Source: Ignavibacteria bacterium UBA2360
Lineage (GTDB): Bacteria > Bacteroidota > Ignavibacteria > Tepidaquicellales > OLB5
DNA length: 64,000 nucleotides
Direction: 5' to 3'
Assembly: GCA_002344125.1 (NCBI GenBank)
Contig: DDTQ01000012.1
Span: forward strand, 1 to 64,000
Shown here: positions 53,938 to 61,452 of the stretch, in pieces
Numbering within the stretch: the first letter of the stretch is position 1
Layout: every line of letters starts with the position of its first letter
Position numbers and translations under genes: made by a program
The notes under the pieces: generated by a model
What the model was told of the DNA's origin: nothing
Database searches by the model: none
The model's input: only the letters and a program-made list of their open reading frames with translations

Positions 53938-53955
53938 GTGATATATATTACGTTT

Positions 53956-54531
53956 TTATTCGTTTTCCCACTTATCCCCGACAAGGCAATCTGCGCCCAC
54001 TGAGTAATTATAAGTGGTATTTTCTGATAAATTAACATTGTCCACGTCGCTATACGACCCACATGTTGTACCTGTTGCACAATTGTAACCCGAGTTGCAG
54101 CTACCAGAGCTAAAAAGATGATCTTCACTTAAAACTCCATTATTAATTGAGAATCTTGCACCACAGTTAGTTGTTTCACATCTCCATGTAGTACCCTTTG
54201 TAATTATAAAGTATTGAGTCTGATATCTTGTGCCTTCAATTGTTCTATCATCATCAGGAGTAGTAAAGTTACCCTTTGTATATCCGTAAGGGGGCCAATT
54301 AGTATAAGTACCACCTCCAACTGGTATTTCGCCATAGAAGGGTGAACCTATTTGCGGTGTTACTAGAACATATTCTTTGATAAGTAAAATTACATTCTCT
54401 GATGGATCATCTGTTAAAACTTCATTATTCCCAATAGTGTTACTCGAGTTAGATTCATCACTACAATTCATGTTGAAAAAAATTAATGTAAGAAAAAAAG
54501 ATAGTAGTAAAGCAATTCTTAAAAGTTTCAT
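53956..54531 (-). CDS. Lipoprotein of unknown function, Cys-rich C-terminal half
   Basis: The 191-residue protein has a lipoprotein signal ending FFNMNC (Cys near residue 23). An Asn/Ser-rich spacer follows, then a domain with several Cys (RCETTNCGARF, GSCNSGYNCATGTTCGSYSD, GADCLVGD) that probably form disulphides outside the cytoplasm. No family was recognised. It is monocistronic with its own terminator. Confidence 0.75.
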   Translation of the reverse strand: MKLLRIALLLSFFLTLIFFNMNCSDESNSSNTIGNNEVLTDDPSENVILLIKEYVLVTPQIGSPFYGEIPVGGGTYTNWPPYGYTKGNFTTPDDDRTIEGTRYQTQYFIITKGTTWRCETTNCGARFSINNGVLSEDHLFSSGSCNSGYNCATGTTCGSYSDVDNVNLSENTTYNYSVGADCLVGDKWENE

Positions 54532-54727
54532 TGTAAGATCTCCGTTAAATTTATGAAATATTTTTTACGTAGATGATTTTGACATCAGGTTAAAATATTC
54601 TCTTTCGGTACAATCAAATAGTATAATATATCATTAATGCATGATATATTTCTGTTCCTGTCTTGTTTCTACATACAAAGATAACTCATGATCTTAATCT
54701 GTAAATAACTTGAAAGCAGGAGGGTGT

Positions 54728-56215
54728 TTATACCGTTAAGATACTAGAAATGAAATGTTTTATTCGGTTGGTGACTTTGTCTTTGCCTAATACTTCCATA
54801 ACCTCAAAAATTCCGGGGCTTACCGTCTTGCCTGTCGTTGAAAGCCTCAGGATATGAATCAATTGAGCAGCTTTAATTTCCTTGGTTTCTGCAAAAATTC
54901 GTAGTTTTTCCTCTATTTCACCTGCTTTCCAGCTTTCAATTTGCTCCAAAATATTCAGAAATTCTGCGAACACCGGTTTTAATTCTGGATTCCAATACTT
55001 AACAAGCCCTTTTTCATCAAAGTTTTCCGGTTCAATAAAAAAGTATCCTCCAAAATCATAGAGGTCGTTTAGAGTATTAAGCCTTTCTTTCATCAGAGTA
55101 ATTACAGATGATATATATTCATCGGTAAATTTCGAAAAGTCTATTCCGTTTTCAATGAGATATTTTGAATCTTTGGCTATTCCGATAAGCTTACCGGTAT
55201 CAGCACTCCTGATATATTCGGAGTTTATCCAGTTGAGCTTTTTCATATCAAACACAGAAGATGATTTATTTACCCTTGTGAATGTGAACATTTTTGTCAA
55301 ATCATCTTTGGAAACAATTTCAATTTTTTCAGGAGCTGCAACTTCACCCCCCTGCCCCCTCTCCTGAGAGGAGAGGGGAGGAGAGAAACCCAACAGGGTT
55401 AAAAAGTTGAACATTGCCTCAGGCAGATATCCTTTATAATTATAATCTTCAACACCAACCGGGCTTCTGCGTTTGGAAAGTTTTTTCTTCTCTTCATCAA
55501 GTATCATAGGTAAATGCGCGAACTCAGGCACTTCCCATCCCATCGCTTTGTAGAGCAATATTTGTTTGGGCGTGTTTGAAAGGTGATCATCGCCGCGAAT
55601 TATATGAGTGATACTCATATCGTGGTCATCAACAACAACGGCTATCATATAAACGGGCGAGCCGTCTGATCTTAAAATAACGAAGTCATCAACATCTGAG
55701 TTGTTGAACGAAGTCTTACCGTGAACAATGTCGTTGAATTCCGTAACGCCTTCAGGTACTTTAAACCTTATCGCATACGGTTTGCCTTCAGAAAGATATT
55801 TATTGATTGTGTCTTCATCAAGCTTTAAAGAAGCGCGGTTGTATTTAAAATTGACCTTGTTTTTTTGAGCCTGTTTCCTTTGTTCATCCAGTTCCTCTGC
55901 GGTTTCAAATGCATAATAAGCATTTCCTGTTTTCAGCAGATCATAAGCTACTTCTTTATGCCTCTTTATATTCAGCGCTTGGTAAACAATAGGTTCATCT
56001 GGTGCCATTCCGAGCCAGTCCATACTCCTTATTATCTGTTCTGAAAGCTCACTTTTACTTCTTTCGGGATCAGTATCTTCAATTCTGAGCAAAAATTTGC
56101 CATTCTGATTCCTCGCAAAAAGCCAGTTAAAAATGGCAGTTCTTGCTCCCCCCACGTGTAAAAATCCGGTTGGCGAAGGGGCAAATCTAACACGTATTTC
56201 GTTCATTTTTTCCAT
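54728..56215 (-). CDS. gltX: Glutamyl-tRNA synthetase with an in-frame repeat insertion
   Basis: The 495-residue class I synthetase shows VRFAPSPTGFLHVGGARTA (9-27, HIGH-equivalent HVGG), RIEDTDPERS, IIRGDDHLSNTPKQ and the KMSKS-equivalent KKLSKRR (244-250). It charges tRNA-Glu. Residues about 278-292 (SPPLSSQERGQGGEV) are encoded by a GC-rich palindromic repeat, at the point where relatives have a short GWSPGDD-type loop after the KMSKS region. The frame stays open through it, so the enzyme should still be functional. Confidence 0.95.
   Translation of the reverse strand: MEKMNEIRVRFAPSPTGFLHVGGARTAIFNWLFARNQNGKFLLRIEDTDPERSKSELSEQIIRSMDWLGMAPDEPIVYQALNIKRHKEVAYDLLKTGNAYYAFETAEELDEQRKQAQKNKVNFKYNRASLKLDEDTINKYLSEGKPYAIRFKVPEGVTEFNDIVHGKTSFNNSDVDDFVILRSDGSPVYMIAVVVDDHDMSITHIIRGDDHLSNTPKQILLYKAMGWEVPEFAHLPMILDEEKKKLSKRRSPVGVEDYNYKGYLPEAMFNFLTLLGFSPPLSSQERGQGGEVAAPEKIEIVSKDDLTKMFTFTRVNKSSSVFDMKKLNWINSEYIRSADTGKLIGIAKDSKYLIENGIDFSKFTDEYISSVITLMKERLNTLNDLYDFGGYFFIEPENFDEKGLVKYWNPELKPVFAEFLNILEQIESWKAGEIEEKLRIFAETKEIKAAQLIHILRLSTTGKTVSPGIFEVMEVLGKDKVTNRIKHFISSILTV
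55345..55385. repeat. Palindromic repeat inserted inside gltX
   Basis: The 23-bp core (CCCCTCTCCT-GAG-AGGAGAGGGG, 55356-55378) is a perfect palindrome flanked by CACCCCCCTGC and AGGAG. Its architecture (stem, then GCAGG-GGGGGT) is shared with the intergenic copies at 51445 and 51884. Confidence 0.8.
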
Positions 56216-56294
56216 AATTTAATTAAATTACGCATAACCTCTTTCATTTGCTATTGACTAATCTATTTAAATGAAGTATTTTAATAGTTACCTG

Positions 56295-56325
56295 TTGAAA
56301 AGTATCACAAAAATAAGTATTTTTG
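56295..56325 (+). promoter_or_regulatory. Bacteroidota-type promoter of the merR-like gene
   Basis: TTG (56295-56297), 20 nt, TATTTTTG (56318-56325): full match. The predicted start near 56332 leaves an 18-nt leader. Confidence 0.7.
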
Positions 56326-56349
56326 AATTAAATCATAAGAATTAAATTT

Positions 56350-56811
56350 ATGGCTATGAAAAATTTCTCAATGAAGAAGCTGTATTATTCAATCAGCGAG
56401 GTGAGCAGAATATGTGACCTGGAGCAGTATGTACTAAGGTATTGGGAAACAGAGTTTGAACAGCTTAAACCTGCTAAAAATTCATCAGGAAACAGGATAT
56501 ATACAAACAAGGATATCAAGATGATCCTGTTGATAAAAAAATTACTTAAAGAAGAAAAGTACACCATTGAAGGCGCTAAAAAGATATTAAAGAACTATAA
56601 TGTTGGTGATGATGGCGTAGAGAAATCGGATATGAATGTTGTTGATGTGCAGAAGCAAAAAGCGGGTGAGTTAAGTTTGTTTGATAGCCAGCAAGGCGCA
56701 GCAGAAACCGCGGTAATGGAAGAAAGCGAAAAAGACAGCGATAAGATGGTTGAAGACCTTAAGGAAATGAGGAAGTTTCTTGAAGAGTTGTATAACCAAT
56801 TAGATGATTAG
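56350..56811 (+). CDS. MerR-family transcriptional regulator
   Basis: The 153-residue protein has an N-terminal MerR winged helix (about 10-80): YYSISEVSRICDLEQYVLRYWETEFEQLKPAKNSSGNRIYTNKDIKMILLIKKLLKEEKYTIEGAKKIL. The C-terminal part is acidic and ends in a short coiled coil (DLKEMRKFLEELYNQL), without a metal- or drug-binding domain. This short class is common in Bacteroidota, with unknown targets. The start could also be Met3 or Met8. Confidence 0.87.
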   Translation: MAMKNFSMKKLYYSISEVSRICDLEQYVLRYWETEFEQLKPAKNSSGNRIYTNKDIKMILLIKKLLKEEKYTIEGAKKILKNYNVGDDGVEKSDMNVVDVQKQKAGELSLFDSQQGAAETAVMEESEKDSDKMVEDLKEMRKFLEELYNQLDD

Positions 56812-56877
56812 TTAACTGATCATGAGCAAAGTGCCCGCCTTATAGTGCGAAGCACGGGAAGGAATAATTTTATCTGG

Positions 56878-56904
56878 AGTCCGAAAAATTTTCGGACTTT
56901 TTTT
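56878..56904 (+). terminator. Intrinsic terminator after the merR-like gene
   Basis: AGTCCGAAAA pairs with TTTTCGGACT around a 1-nt loop core and is followed by a T run. Confidence 0.8.
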
Positions 56905-57358
56905 ATGAAGTTGTTTCAAGCTTACATTCCCAAACAGGAGTTTGTCTATGACCCCTATGGGGGGAATGAGGGGAAGTATACTATTCCCAAAACGCAGAGT
57001 TTTCCTCAAAACTATTTAACCCCGGCTTTCAAGCCGGGGGAAATGCTGCAATAAACTATGGCGGACTTAAGCCCTGACGCCGTTATGATGAGACTGTTTA
57101 GCTTGTAGATCAGTATAAATTTTCATTAATTAAAAAAATAATTTGACATGCTGAACTTGCCTGACTTTCTAAGGTATTCAGCAACCTTTACTCGTTCCAC
57201 GAAATCAGATGAATTGAGAATTTTTTGAGTACTCATAAATCATTCAGTAATTTAGAATTTTCGTTCTGTTTATTCGTGGCACGAGTTTAGGAGGGTGCAG
57301 TATAAGTGGCTGATATATTAAGCAAACTTGTTGACTTTTTTTGTTAGTATTAAATATT

Positions 57359-57366
57359 TAAATTTG
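57359..57366 (+). promoter_or_regulatory. Candidate -7 box for tRNA-Pro
   Basis: TAAATTTG is a full TAnnTTTG match 12 bp before the tRNA; the TTGAC upstream is at a 25-nt spacing, like that at typA. Confidence 0.45.
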
Positions 57367-57378
57367 TACTGATTTATT

Positions 57379-57452
57379 CGGCGCGTAGCGCAGCCCGGTA
57401 GCGCACCACTTTGGGGTAGTGGGGGTCGCTGGTTCAAGTCCAGTCGCGCCGA
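57379..57452 (+). tRNA. tRNA-Pro (anticodon GGG)
   Basis: The 74-nt cloverleaf has acceptor CGGCGCG / CGCGCCG plus A73, D stem GCGC / GCGC, anticodon stem CCACT / AGTGG with loop TTGGGGT (anticodon GGG), and a T arm with TTCAAGT. C1-G72 is usual for tRNA-Pro. CCA is not encoded. Confidence 0.93.
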
Positions 57453-57607
57453 CTTGAAAAATGTTTTAAATTAATGTTTTTACAGTATTGAATTCATTGC
57501 AACCTTTATATATTTTAATGCATTAAAGCTATGGGACCCTATTATATAACTATAATTAAACTTATTCTTTAGGCTATCGTCCTAAGTCTATTATTTTTAA
57601 AGGGTTC

Positions 57608-57638
57608 TTGATTTTTAATTCTTTATTGTTTAAGTTTG
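57608..57638 (+). promoter_or_regulatory. Bacteroidota-type promoter of the tRNA-Leu locus
   Basis: TTG (57608-57610), 20 nt, TAAGTTTG (57631-57638): full match. It lies upstream of the broken tRNA-Leu copy and is the only promoter seen for the intact tRNA-Leu. Confidence 0.7.
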
Positions 57639-57660
57639 AGAGGTTCTTTTTAAATATTAA

Positions 57661-57719
57661 GCTGGAGTGGTGGAATTGGTATACGCATCCCGCCATGGCG
57701 GGACGCCGTAAGGCTTAAG
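57661..57719 (+). pseudogene. Truncated tRNA-Leu copy with altered anticodon arm
   Basis: Its first 26 nt match the intact tRNA-Leu at 57744 except one base, and the variable-arm start (CGCCGTAAGGCTTA) also matches. The 17-nt anticodon arm is replaced by a 16-nt perfect palindrome (TCCCGCCATGGCGGGA) and the T arm and 3' acceptor are missing. It cannot fold as a tRNA. Confidence 0.85.
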
Positions 57720-57743
57720 AGATTTTAACAATTCTAAATAATT

Positions 57744-57825
57744 GCTGGAGTGGCGGAATTGGTATACGCACATGCCTTAGGAGCATGCGCCGTAAGGCTT
57801 AGGAGTTCGAGTCTCCTCTCCAGTA
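57744..57825 (+). tRNA. tRNA-Leu (anticodon UAG)
   Basis: The 82-nt class II tRNA has anticodon stem CATGC / GCATG with loop CTTAGGA (anticodon TAG), a long variable arm (GCGCCGTAAGGCTT) and a T arm AGGAG-TTCGAGT-CTCCT. The acceptor pairs GCTGGAG with CTCCAGT, which leaves a G1-U72 wobble at the end. CCA is not encoded. Confidence 0.92.
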
Positions 57826-57878
57826 CAAGTTTAATAGTGCAGTGAAATTTTCGGGACTAAACAATCATAATCTAAAAC

Positions 57879-59162
57879 ATGTCCAATAAAACCAACATCA
57901 AAAACATTAACTCACCGGTTTGTTCATTCTGCGGCAGAAGCGCGAATAAGGTTACCAGCATGATAGCGGGACCATCCAACTACGTTGGGAAAAAGGTCTA
58001 TATATGTGATATGTGCGTTACCAACGCGATGACTATCATAAAGCAGAGCACAGCTGCAAGTCTGAATAAAAACCTGCCCCAAAGACATGAACTTACTCCT
58101 GAGGGGATCAAAAAATTCCTGGATCAGTATGTAGTGGGTCAGGATGCCGCGAAGAAAGTTCTTTCTGTGGCGGTTTACAATCATTACAAAAGAATTGATT
58201 CCAATGAGTTCAGTTATGTTGATGATGTTGAAATAGAAAAAAGCAATATCATGCTTATCGGTCCCACTGGCAGCGGCAAAACCTTCCTTGCGCAGACTCT
58301 GGCAAAATTACTCGATGTACCGTTCGCAATAGCAGACGCAACCACGCTCACAGAAGCCGGTTATGTTGGCGATGATGTTGAAACCATACTTGTTCACCTG
58401 CTTGCATCTGCCAATTACGACGTAAAAAAGGCTGAGCGCGGTATTGTATATGTGGATGAGATAGATAAAATTTCACGTAAATCCGATAGCACCTCTATCA
58501 CCCGTGATGTATCCGGCGAAGGTGTACAGCAGGCATTACTTAAGATCATAGAAGGCACAACCGCCAACGTACCTCCTAAGGGCGGCAGGAAACATCCTGA
58601 GCAGCCGCTTATTAGTATAAATACTAAAAATATTCTGTTTGTTTGCGGCGGCGCTTTTGACGGACTTGAGAAGGTAATACATCAAAGAGTTTCCCAAACA
58701 TCCATTGGATTCGGAACAGAGATAATCAGCAAGAAATCAAAGCAGTATGATGAACTGATGGGTCAAGTGGAACCGGATGATCTTATCAGGTTTGGTCTCA
58801 TACCTGAGTTCATAGGCAGACTGCCGATTACCGCCGTGCTTAATTCACTTAATGAAGAAGCATTGCTTTCGATTTTAACTGAACCGAAGAACGCTATAGT
58901 TAAACAGTACAAAAAGCTCTTCAGAATGGAAGGCGTTGAGCTGGAATTTGAAGACAGCGCAATGCAGGCAGTTGTAAAAAAGGCTATTACAAAGGGAACC
59001 GGCGCGCGCGCCCTGAGATCTATCCTTGAAGAAATTATGATAGATATAATGTATAAGCTTCCTTCCAAGGAAAATGTTACGAAGTGCGTAATTACTGATA
59101 AAGTAATTGAGAAAAAGGATCAGCCCGTGTATATACAGGAATCAACAACTAAGTACGCTTAA
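57879..59162 (+). CDS. clpX: ATP-dependent Clp protease ATP-binding subunit ClpX
   Basis: The 427-residue AAA+ unfoldase has the N-terminal C4 zinc domain (Cys15, Cys18, Cys43, Cys46), Walker A GPTGSGKT (128-135), the pore loop GYVGDDVE (161-168), Walker B IVYVDEIDKI (189-198), sensor region and the ClpP-interacting IGF-type loop (SIGFGTEI). It delivers substrates to ClpP or acts alone as a chaperone. No clpP lies beside it here; it stands between the tRNA-Leu and a carboxylase gene. Confidence 0.96.
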   Translation: MSNKTNIKNINSPVCSFCGRSANKVTSMIAGPSNYVGKKVYICDMCVTNAMTIIKQSTAASLNKNLPQRHELTPEGIKKFLDQYVVGQDAAKKVLSVAVYNHYKRIDSNEFSYVDDVEIEKSNIMLIGPTGSGKTFLAQTLAKLLDVPFAIADATTLTEAGYVGDDVETILVHLLASANYDVKKAERGIVYVDEIDKISRKSDSTSITRDVSGEGVQQALLKIIEGTTANVPPKGGRKHPEQPLISINTKNILFVCGGAFDGLEKVIHQRVSQTSIGFGTEIISKKSKQYDELMGQVEPDDLIRFGLIPEFIGRLPITAVLNSLNEEALLSILTEPKNAIVKQYKKLFRMEGVELEFEDSAMQAVVKKAITKGTGARALRSILEEIMIDIMYKLPSKENVTKCVITDKVIEKKDQPVYIQESTTKYA

Positions 59163-59236
59163 TCAATTACGAATTAAGAATTAGGAATTACGAGTTAATA
59201 AATAATTATTGTCACCCTGAGCGGAGTCGAAGGGCA

Positions 59237-59268
59237 AAAGAGGAACGGATTATACTGTTCCTTTTTTA
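59237..59268 (+). terminator. First terminator after clpX
   Basis: AGGAAC pairs with GTTCCT around a 10-nt loop and is followed by T6. Confidence 0.7.
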
Positions 59269-59319
59269 TTTTCTTACCCTAAGAGCTGTGTCCGCCTAAG
59301 GCGTGTGAGTCGAAGGGCC

Positions 59320-59348
59320 AAAAGGAACGGAAATACCGTTCCTTTTTT
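59320..59348 (+). terminator. Second terminator after clpX
   Basis: AAAAGGAACGG pairs with CCGTTCCTTTT around AAATA, followed by T. Confidence 0.82.
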
Positions 59349-59376
59349 GTTTGTAGTATCTTAACACTTATATTTT

Positions 59377-59384
59377 TATCTTTG
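59377..59384 (+). promoter_or_regulatory. Candidate -7 box for the carboxylase gene
   Basis: TATCTTTG is a full TAnnTTTG match 31 bp before the proposed ATC start; a TTG lies at a longer, 23-nt spacing. Confidence 0.45.
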
Positions 59385-59415
59385 TAAATTCACAAAAAAT
59401 TACAGGAGATATACC

Positions 59416-61071
59416 ATCGCTACCATAAAAACCAATATCACACAGGATCAGACGTTTCACGAACGTGAAGATAATATGAAGAACCTTATGCGCAAAATAA
59501 ATGCTGCCTCAAAGGAAGTTTCGCTGGGCGGAGGGAAAAAGGCAATCGAAAAACTCCACGGACAGAAAAAACTCCACTGCCGCGAACGGGTCGAACTGCT
59601 GATAGATAAGGGTTCCTTTTTTATGGAAATCGGGCTGTTTACAGCCTACGGAATGTATAAGGAATACGGCGGCGCTCCATCAAGCGGAACTATATTCGGC
59701 ATCGGCAAAATTCACGGGCGTGATTGCGTTATTGTAGCAAATGATGCCACCGTTAAGGCCGGCGCATGGTTTCCAATTACATGCAAAAAAAATCTGCGAG
59801 CGCAGGAAATAGCAATTGAAAACAGGCTGCCAATAATCTACCTGGTTGATTCTGCGGGCGTATTTTTGCCGCTGCAGGAAGATATTTTTCCCGATAAAGA
59901 GCACTTCGGAAGGATCTTCCGCAATAATGCTGTTATGAGCTCAATGGGTATTCCGCAGATAGCGGCTATTATGGGACCCTGCGTAGCAGGCGGAGCCTAC
60001 CTGCCAATAATGAGCGATGAAGCCTTAATTGTAGAAGGAAGCGGCAGCGTTTTTCTGGCAGGCTCGCATTTGGTTAAAGCGGCAATTGGTGAAAACATTG
60101 AAAATGAAGCACTTGGCGGAGCGACAGTTCATACTGAAGTATCCGGGGTTACAGATTATAAAATGAAAAGCGATGAAGAGTGCCTTGAAACTATACGTAA
60201 CCTTGTTAGTAAATTTGGCCATACAGAAAAAGCCGGCTTTGATAGAATTGCTGCTAAAGATCCCTTGTATCCCGAAAAGGAAATTTACGGCATTATGCCC
60301 CAGGAAAGAGCAAAGCCTTATGATATGTATGAGCTTATTGCAAGGATAACTGATGGAAGTGAAATTGATGAATATAAAGCAGGGTACGGAAAGACTATTA
60401 TTACGGCATATGCAAGAATAAACGGCTGGTCAGTTGGAATTGTTGCCAACCAGCGCAAGATCGAAAAAACTGCCAAAGGCGAAATGCAGGTTGGGGGAGT
60501 GATATATTCCGATAGCGCTGATAAAGGCGCAAGGTTCATTATGAACTGCAACCAGAAAAAAATACCTTTGGTATTCTTGCAGGATGTAACAGGATTTATG
60601 GTAGGCTCCAGGGCAGAGCATGGGGGTATAATTAAAGACGGGGCGAAGATAGTTAACGCAGTGGCAAATTCTGTAGTGCCGAAAATTACAATTATTGTTG
60701 GCAATAGTTACGGCGCGGGCAATTACGCTATGTGCGGCAAGGCATATGACCCAAGGTTCATTTTTGCTTACCCTACCGCATCAATTGCGGTAATGGGAGG
60801 TGCGCAGGCATCAAGTGTATTGCTCAATATTAAAGTTGGGCAGTTGAAGAAGCAGGGCAAGGAGTTAAGCGAAGAGGAACAGAATGCGATGCTGAAGGAA
60901 ATTAAGGATCACTATGATGAACACGCTGACCCGCTTTACGCTGCTTCGCAGCTTTGGGTTGACGGAATAATTGATCCCGCTGAAACACGCAGGGTGATTT
61001 CAACATCTCTGGAATGCGCAAATAATAATCCAAACATTCCTAAGTTCAATCCGGGTGTGCTGCAGGTGTGA
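59416..61071 (+). CDS. Acyl-CoA carboxylase carboxyltransferase (methylcrotonyl-CoA carboxylase beta-like), probable ATC start
   Basis: The biotin-dependent carboxyltransferase has GMYKEYGGAPSSGTIFGIGKIHGRDCVIVANDATVKAGAW, VDSAGVFLPLQEDIFPDKEHFGRIFRNNAVMSSMGIPQIAAIMGPCVAGGAYLPIMSDEA and, in its second crotonase fold, QDVTGFMVGSRAEHGGIIKDGAKI, all typical of methylcrotonyl-CoA carboxylase beta. The first ATG (59476) gives 531 residues with no ribosome site. The frame continues upstream to ATC-GCT-ACC-ATA at 59416, 7 nt after AGGAG, giving 551 residues with the N-terminus (I/M)ATIKTNITQDQTFHERED. No biotin-carboxylase subunit is adjacent. Confidence 0.92.
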   Translation: MATIKTNITQDQTFHEREDNMKNLMRKINAASKEVSLGGGKKAIEKLHGQKKLHCRERVELLIDKGSFFMEIGLFTAYGMYKEYGGAPSSGTIFGIGKIHGRDCVIVANDATVKAGAWFPITCKKNLRAQEIAIENRLPIIYLVDSAGVFLPLQEDIFPDKEHFGRIFRNNAVMSSMGIPQIAAIMGPCVAGGAYLPIMSDEALIVEGSGSVFLAGSHLVKAAIGENIENEALGGATVHTEVSGVTDYKMKSDEECLETIRNLVSKFGHTEKAGFDRIAAKDPLYPEKEIYGIMPQERAKPYDMYELIARITDGSEIDEYKAGYGKTIITAYARINGWSVGIVANQRKIEKTAKGEMQVGGVIYSDSADKGARFIMNCNQKKIPLVFLQDVTGFMVGSRAEHGGIIKDGAKIVNAVANSVVPKITIIVGNSYGAGNYAMCGKAYDPRFIFAYPTASIAVMGGAQASSVLLNIKVGQLKKQGKELSEEEQNAMLKEIKDHYDEHADPLYAASQLWVDGIIDPAETRRVISTSLECANNNPNIPKFNPGVLQV

Positions 61072-61110
61072 GAGCTTTTGGGCAGCAAATTTTAATTAAT
61101 TATGTAAGAA

Positions 61111-61452
61111 TTGAAAATAATTGAAGAAAAAATTTCTGTTTCTGAACTGAAAAAAATTGCAGAGAATAGTTTTGGTGATTTTGTGAAAGCGGTTGTTGAT
61201 ATAGAAAGAGAAATAATGGTTATTGATGCAGAATTGCATTCAGACGAAGAAGCACTGCTTTTGCAGGAGGGGTCAATCCAGAATGATCTTTGGGGAATCA
61301 ATATTTATCCTTTTAATGAAGCTGATAAAATGATAGAATTTGACTCCATGATCAATATCCGGCCAAGACAAGGTAATCGTTCAAGAGGAGTTGAAGATTC
61401 TGAAATCCGCAACAAGATTTTAAACATAATAAAAAAAAATATTGTTGATTGA
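61111..61452 (+). CDS. DUF5674-like protein
   Basis: The 113-residue protein starts with TTG and matches my memory of DUF5674: KIIEEKISVSELKKIAENSFGDFVKAVVDIEREIM, LHSDEEALLLQEGS, NDLWGINIYP, EFDSMINIRPRQGNRSRGVED. The dense conserved Asp, Glu and Arg suggest a nucleic-acid or metal-linked activity, but none is established. It overlaps the next gene by 11 nt, so the two are probably one functional pair. Confidence 0.75.
   Translation: MKIIEEKISVSELKKIAENSFGDFVKAVVDIEREIMVIDAELHSDEEALLLQEGSIQNDLWGINIYPFNEADKMIEFDSMINIRPRQGNRSRGVEDSEIRNKILNIIKKNIVD

Larger units (their letters stand above)
56812..57378. repeat. 567-bp gap with terminator, repeats and an inverted repeat
   Basis: It contains the MerR terminator, the second copy of the AACCCCGGCTTT element (57003-57090), a GACATGCTGAAC...TTCAGCA block near 57143-57183, and a 14-bp inverted repeat with one mismatch (57190-57203 and 57273-57286) around a 69-bp AT-rich spacer. 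No gene was seen until tRNA-Pro. Confidence 0.65.
59212..59348 (+). repeat. Duplicated repeat-terminator unit downstream of clpX
   Basis: Two units occur in tandem, each with a GAGTCGAAGGGC(C)AAAAG block followed by a GGAACGG...GTTCC hairpin and T run. The first begins with the GTCACCCTGAGCGGAGTCGA repeat (reverse of the copy at 29800). Confidence 0.75.

Noticed and set aside
53862..54128. Minus-strand 88-residue ORF overlapping the lipoprotein
   Set aside because: It is out of frame with the lipoprotein, which has a clear signal and terminator.
57661..57719. A second functional tRNA-Leu
   Set aside because: The anticodon arm is one base short and wholly palindromic, and the T arm and 3' acceptor strand are absent.
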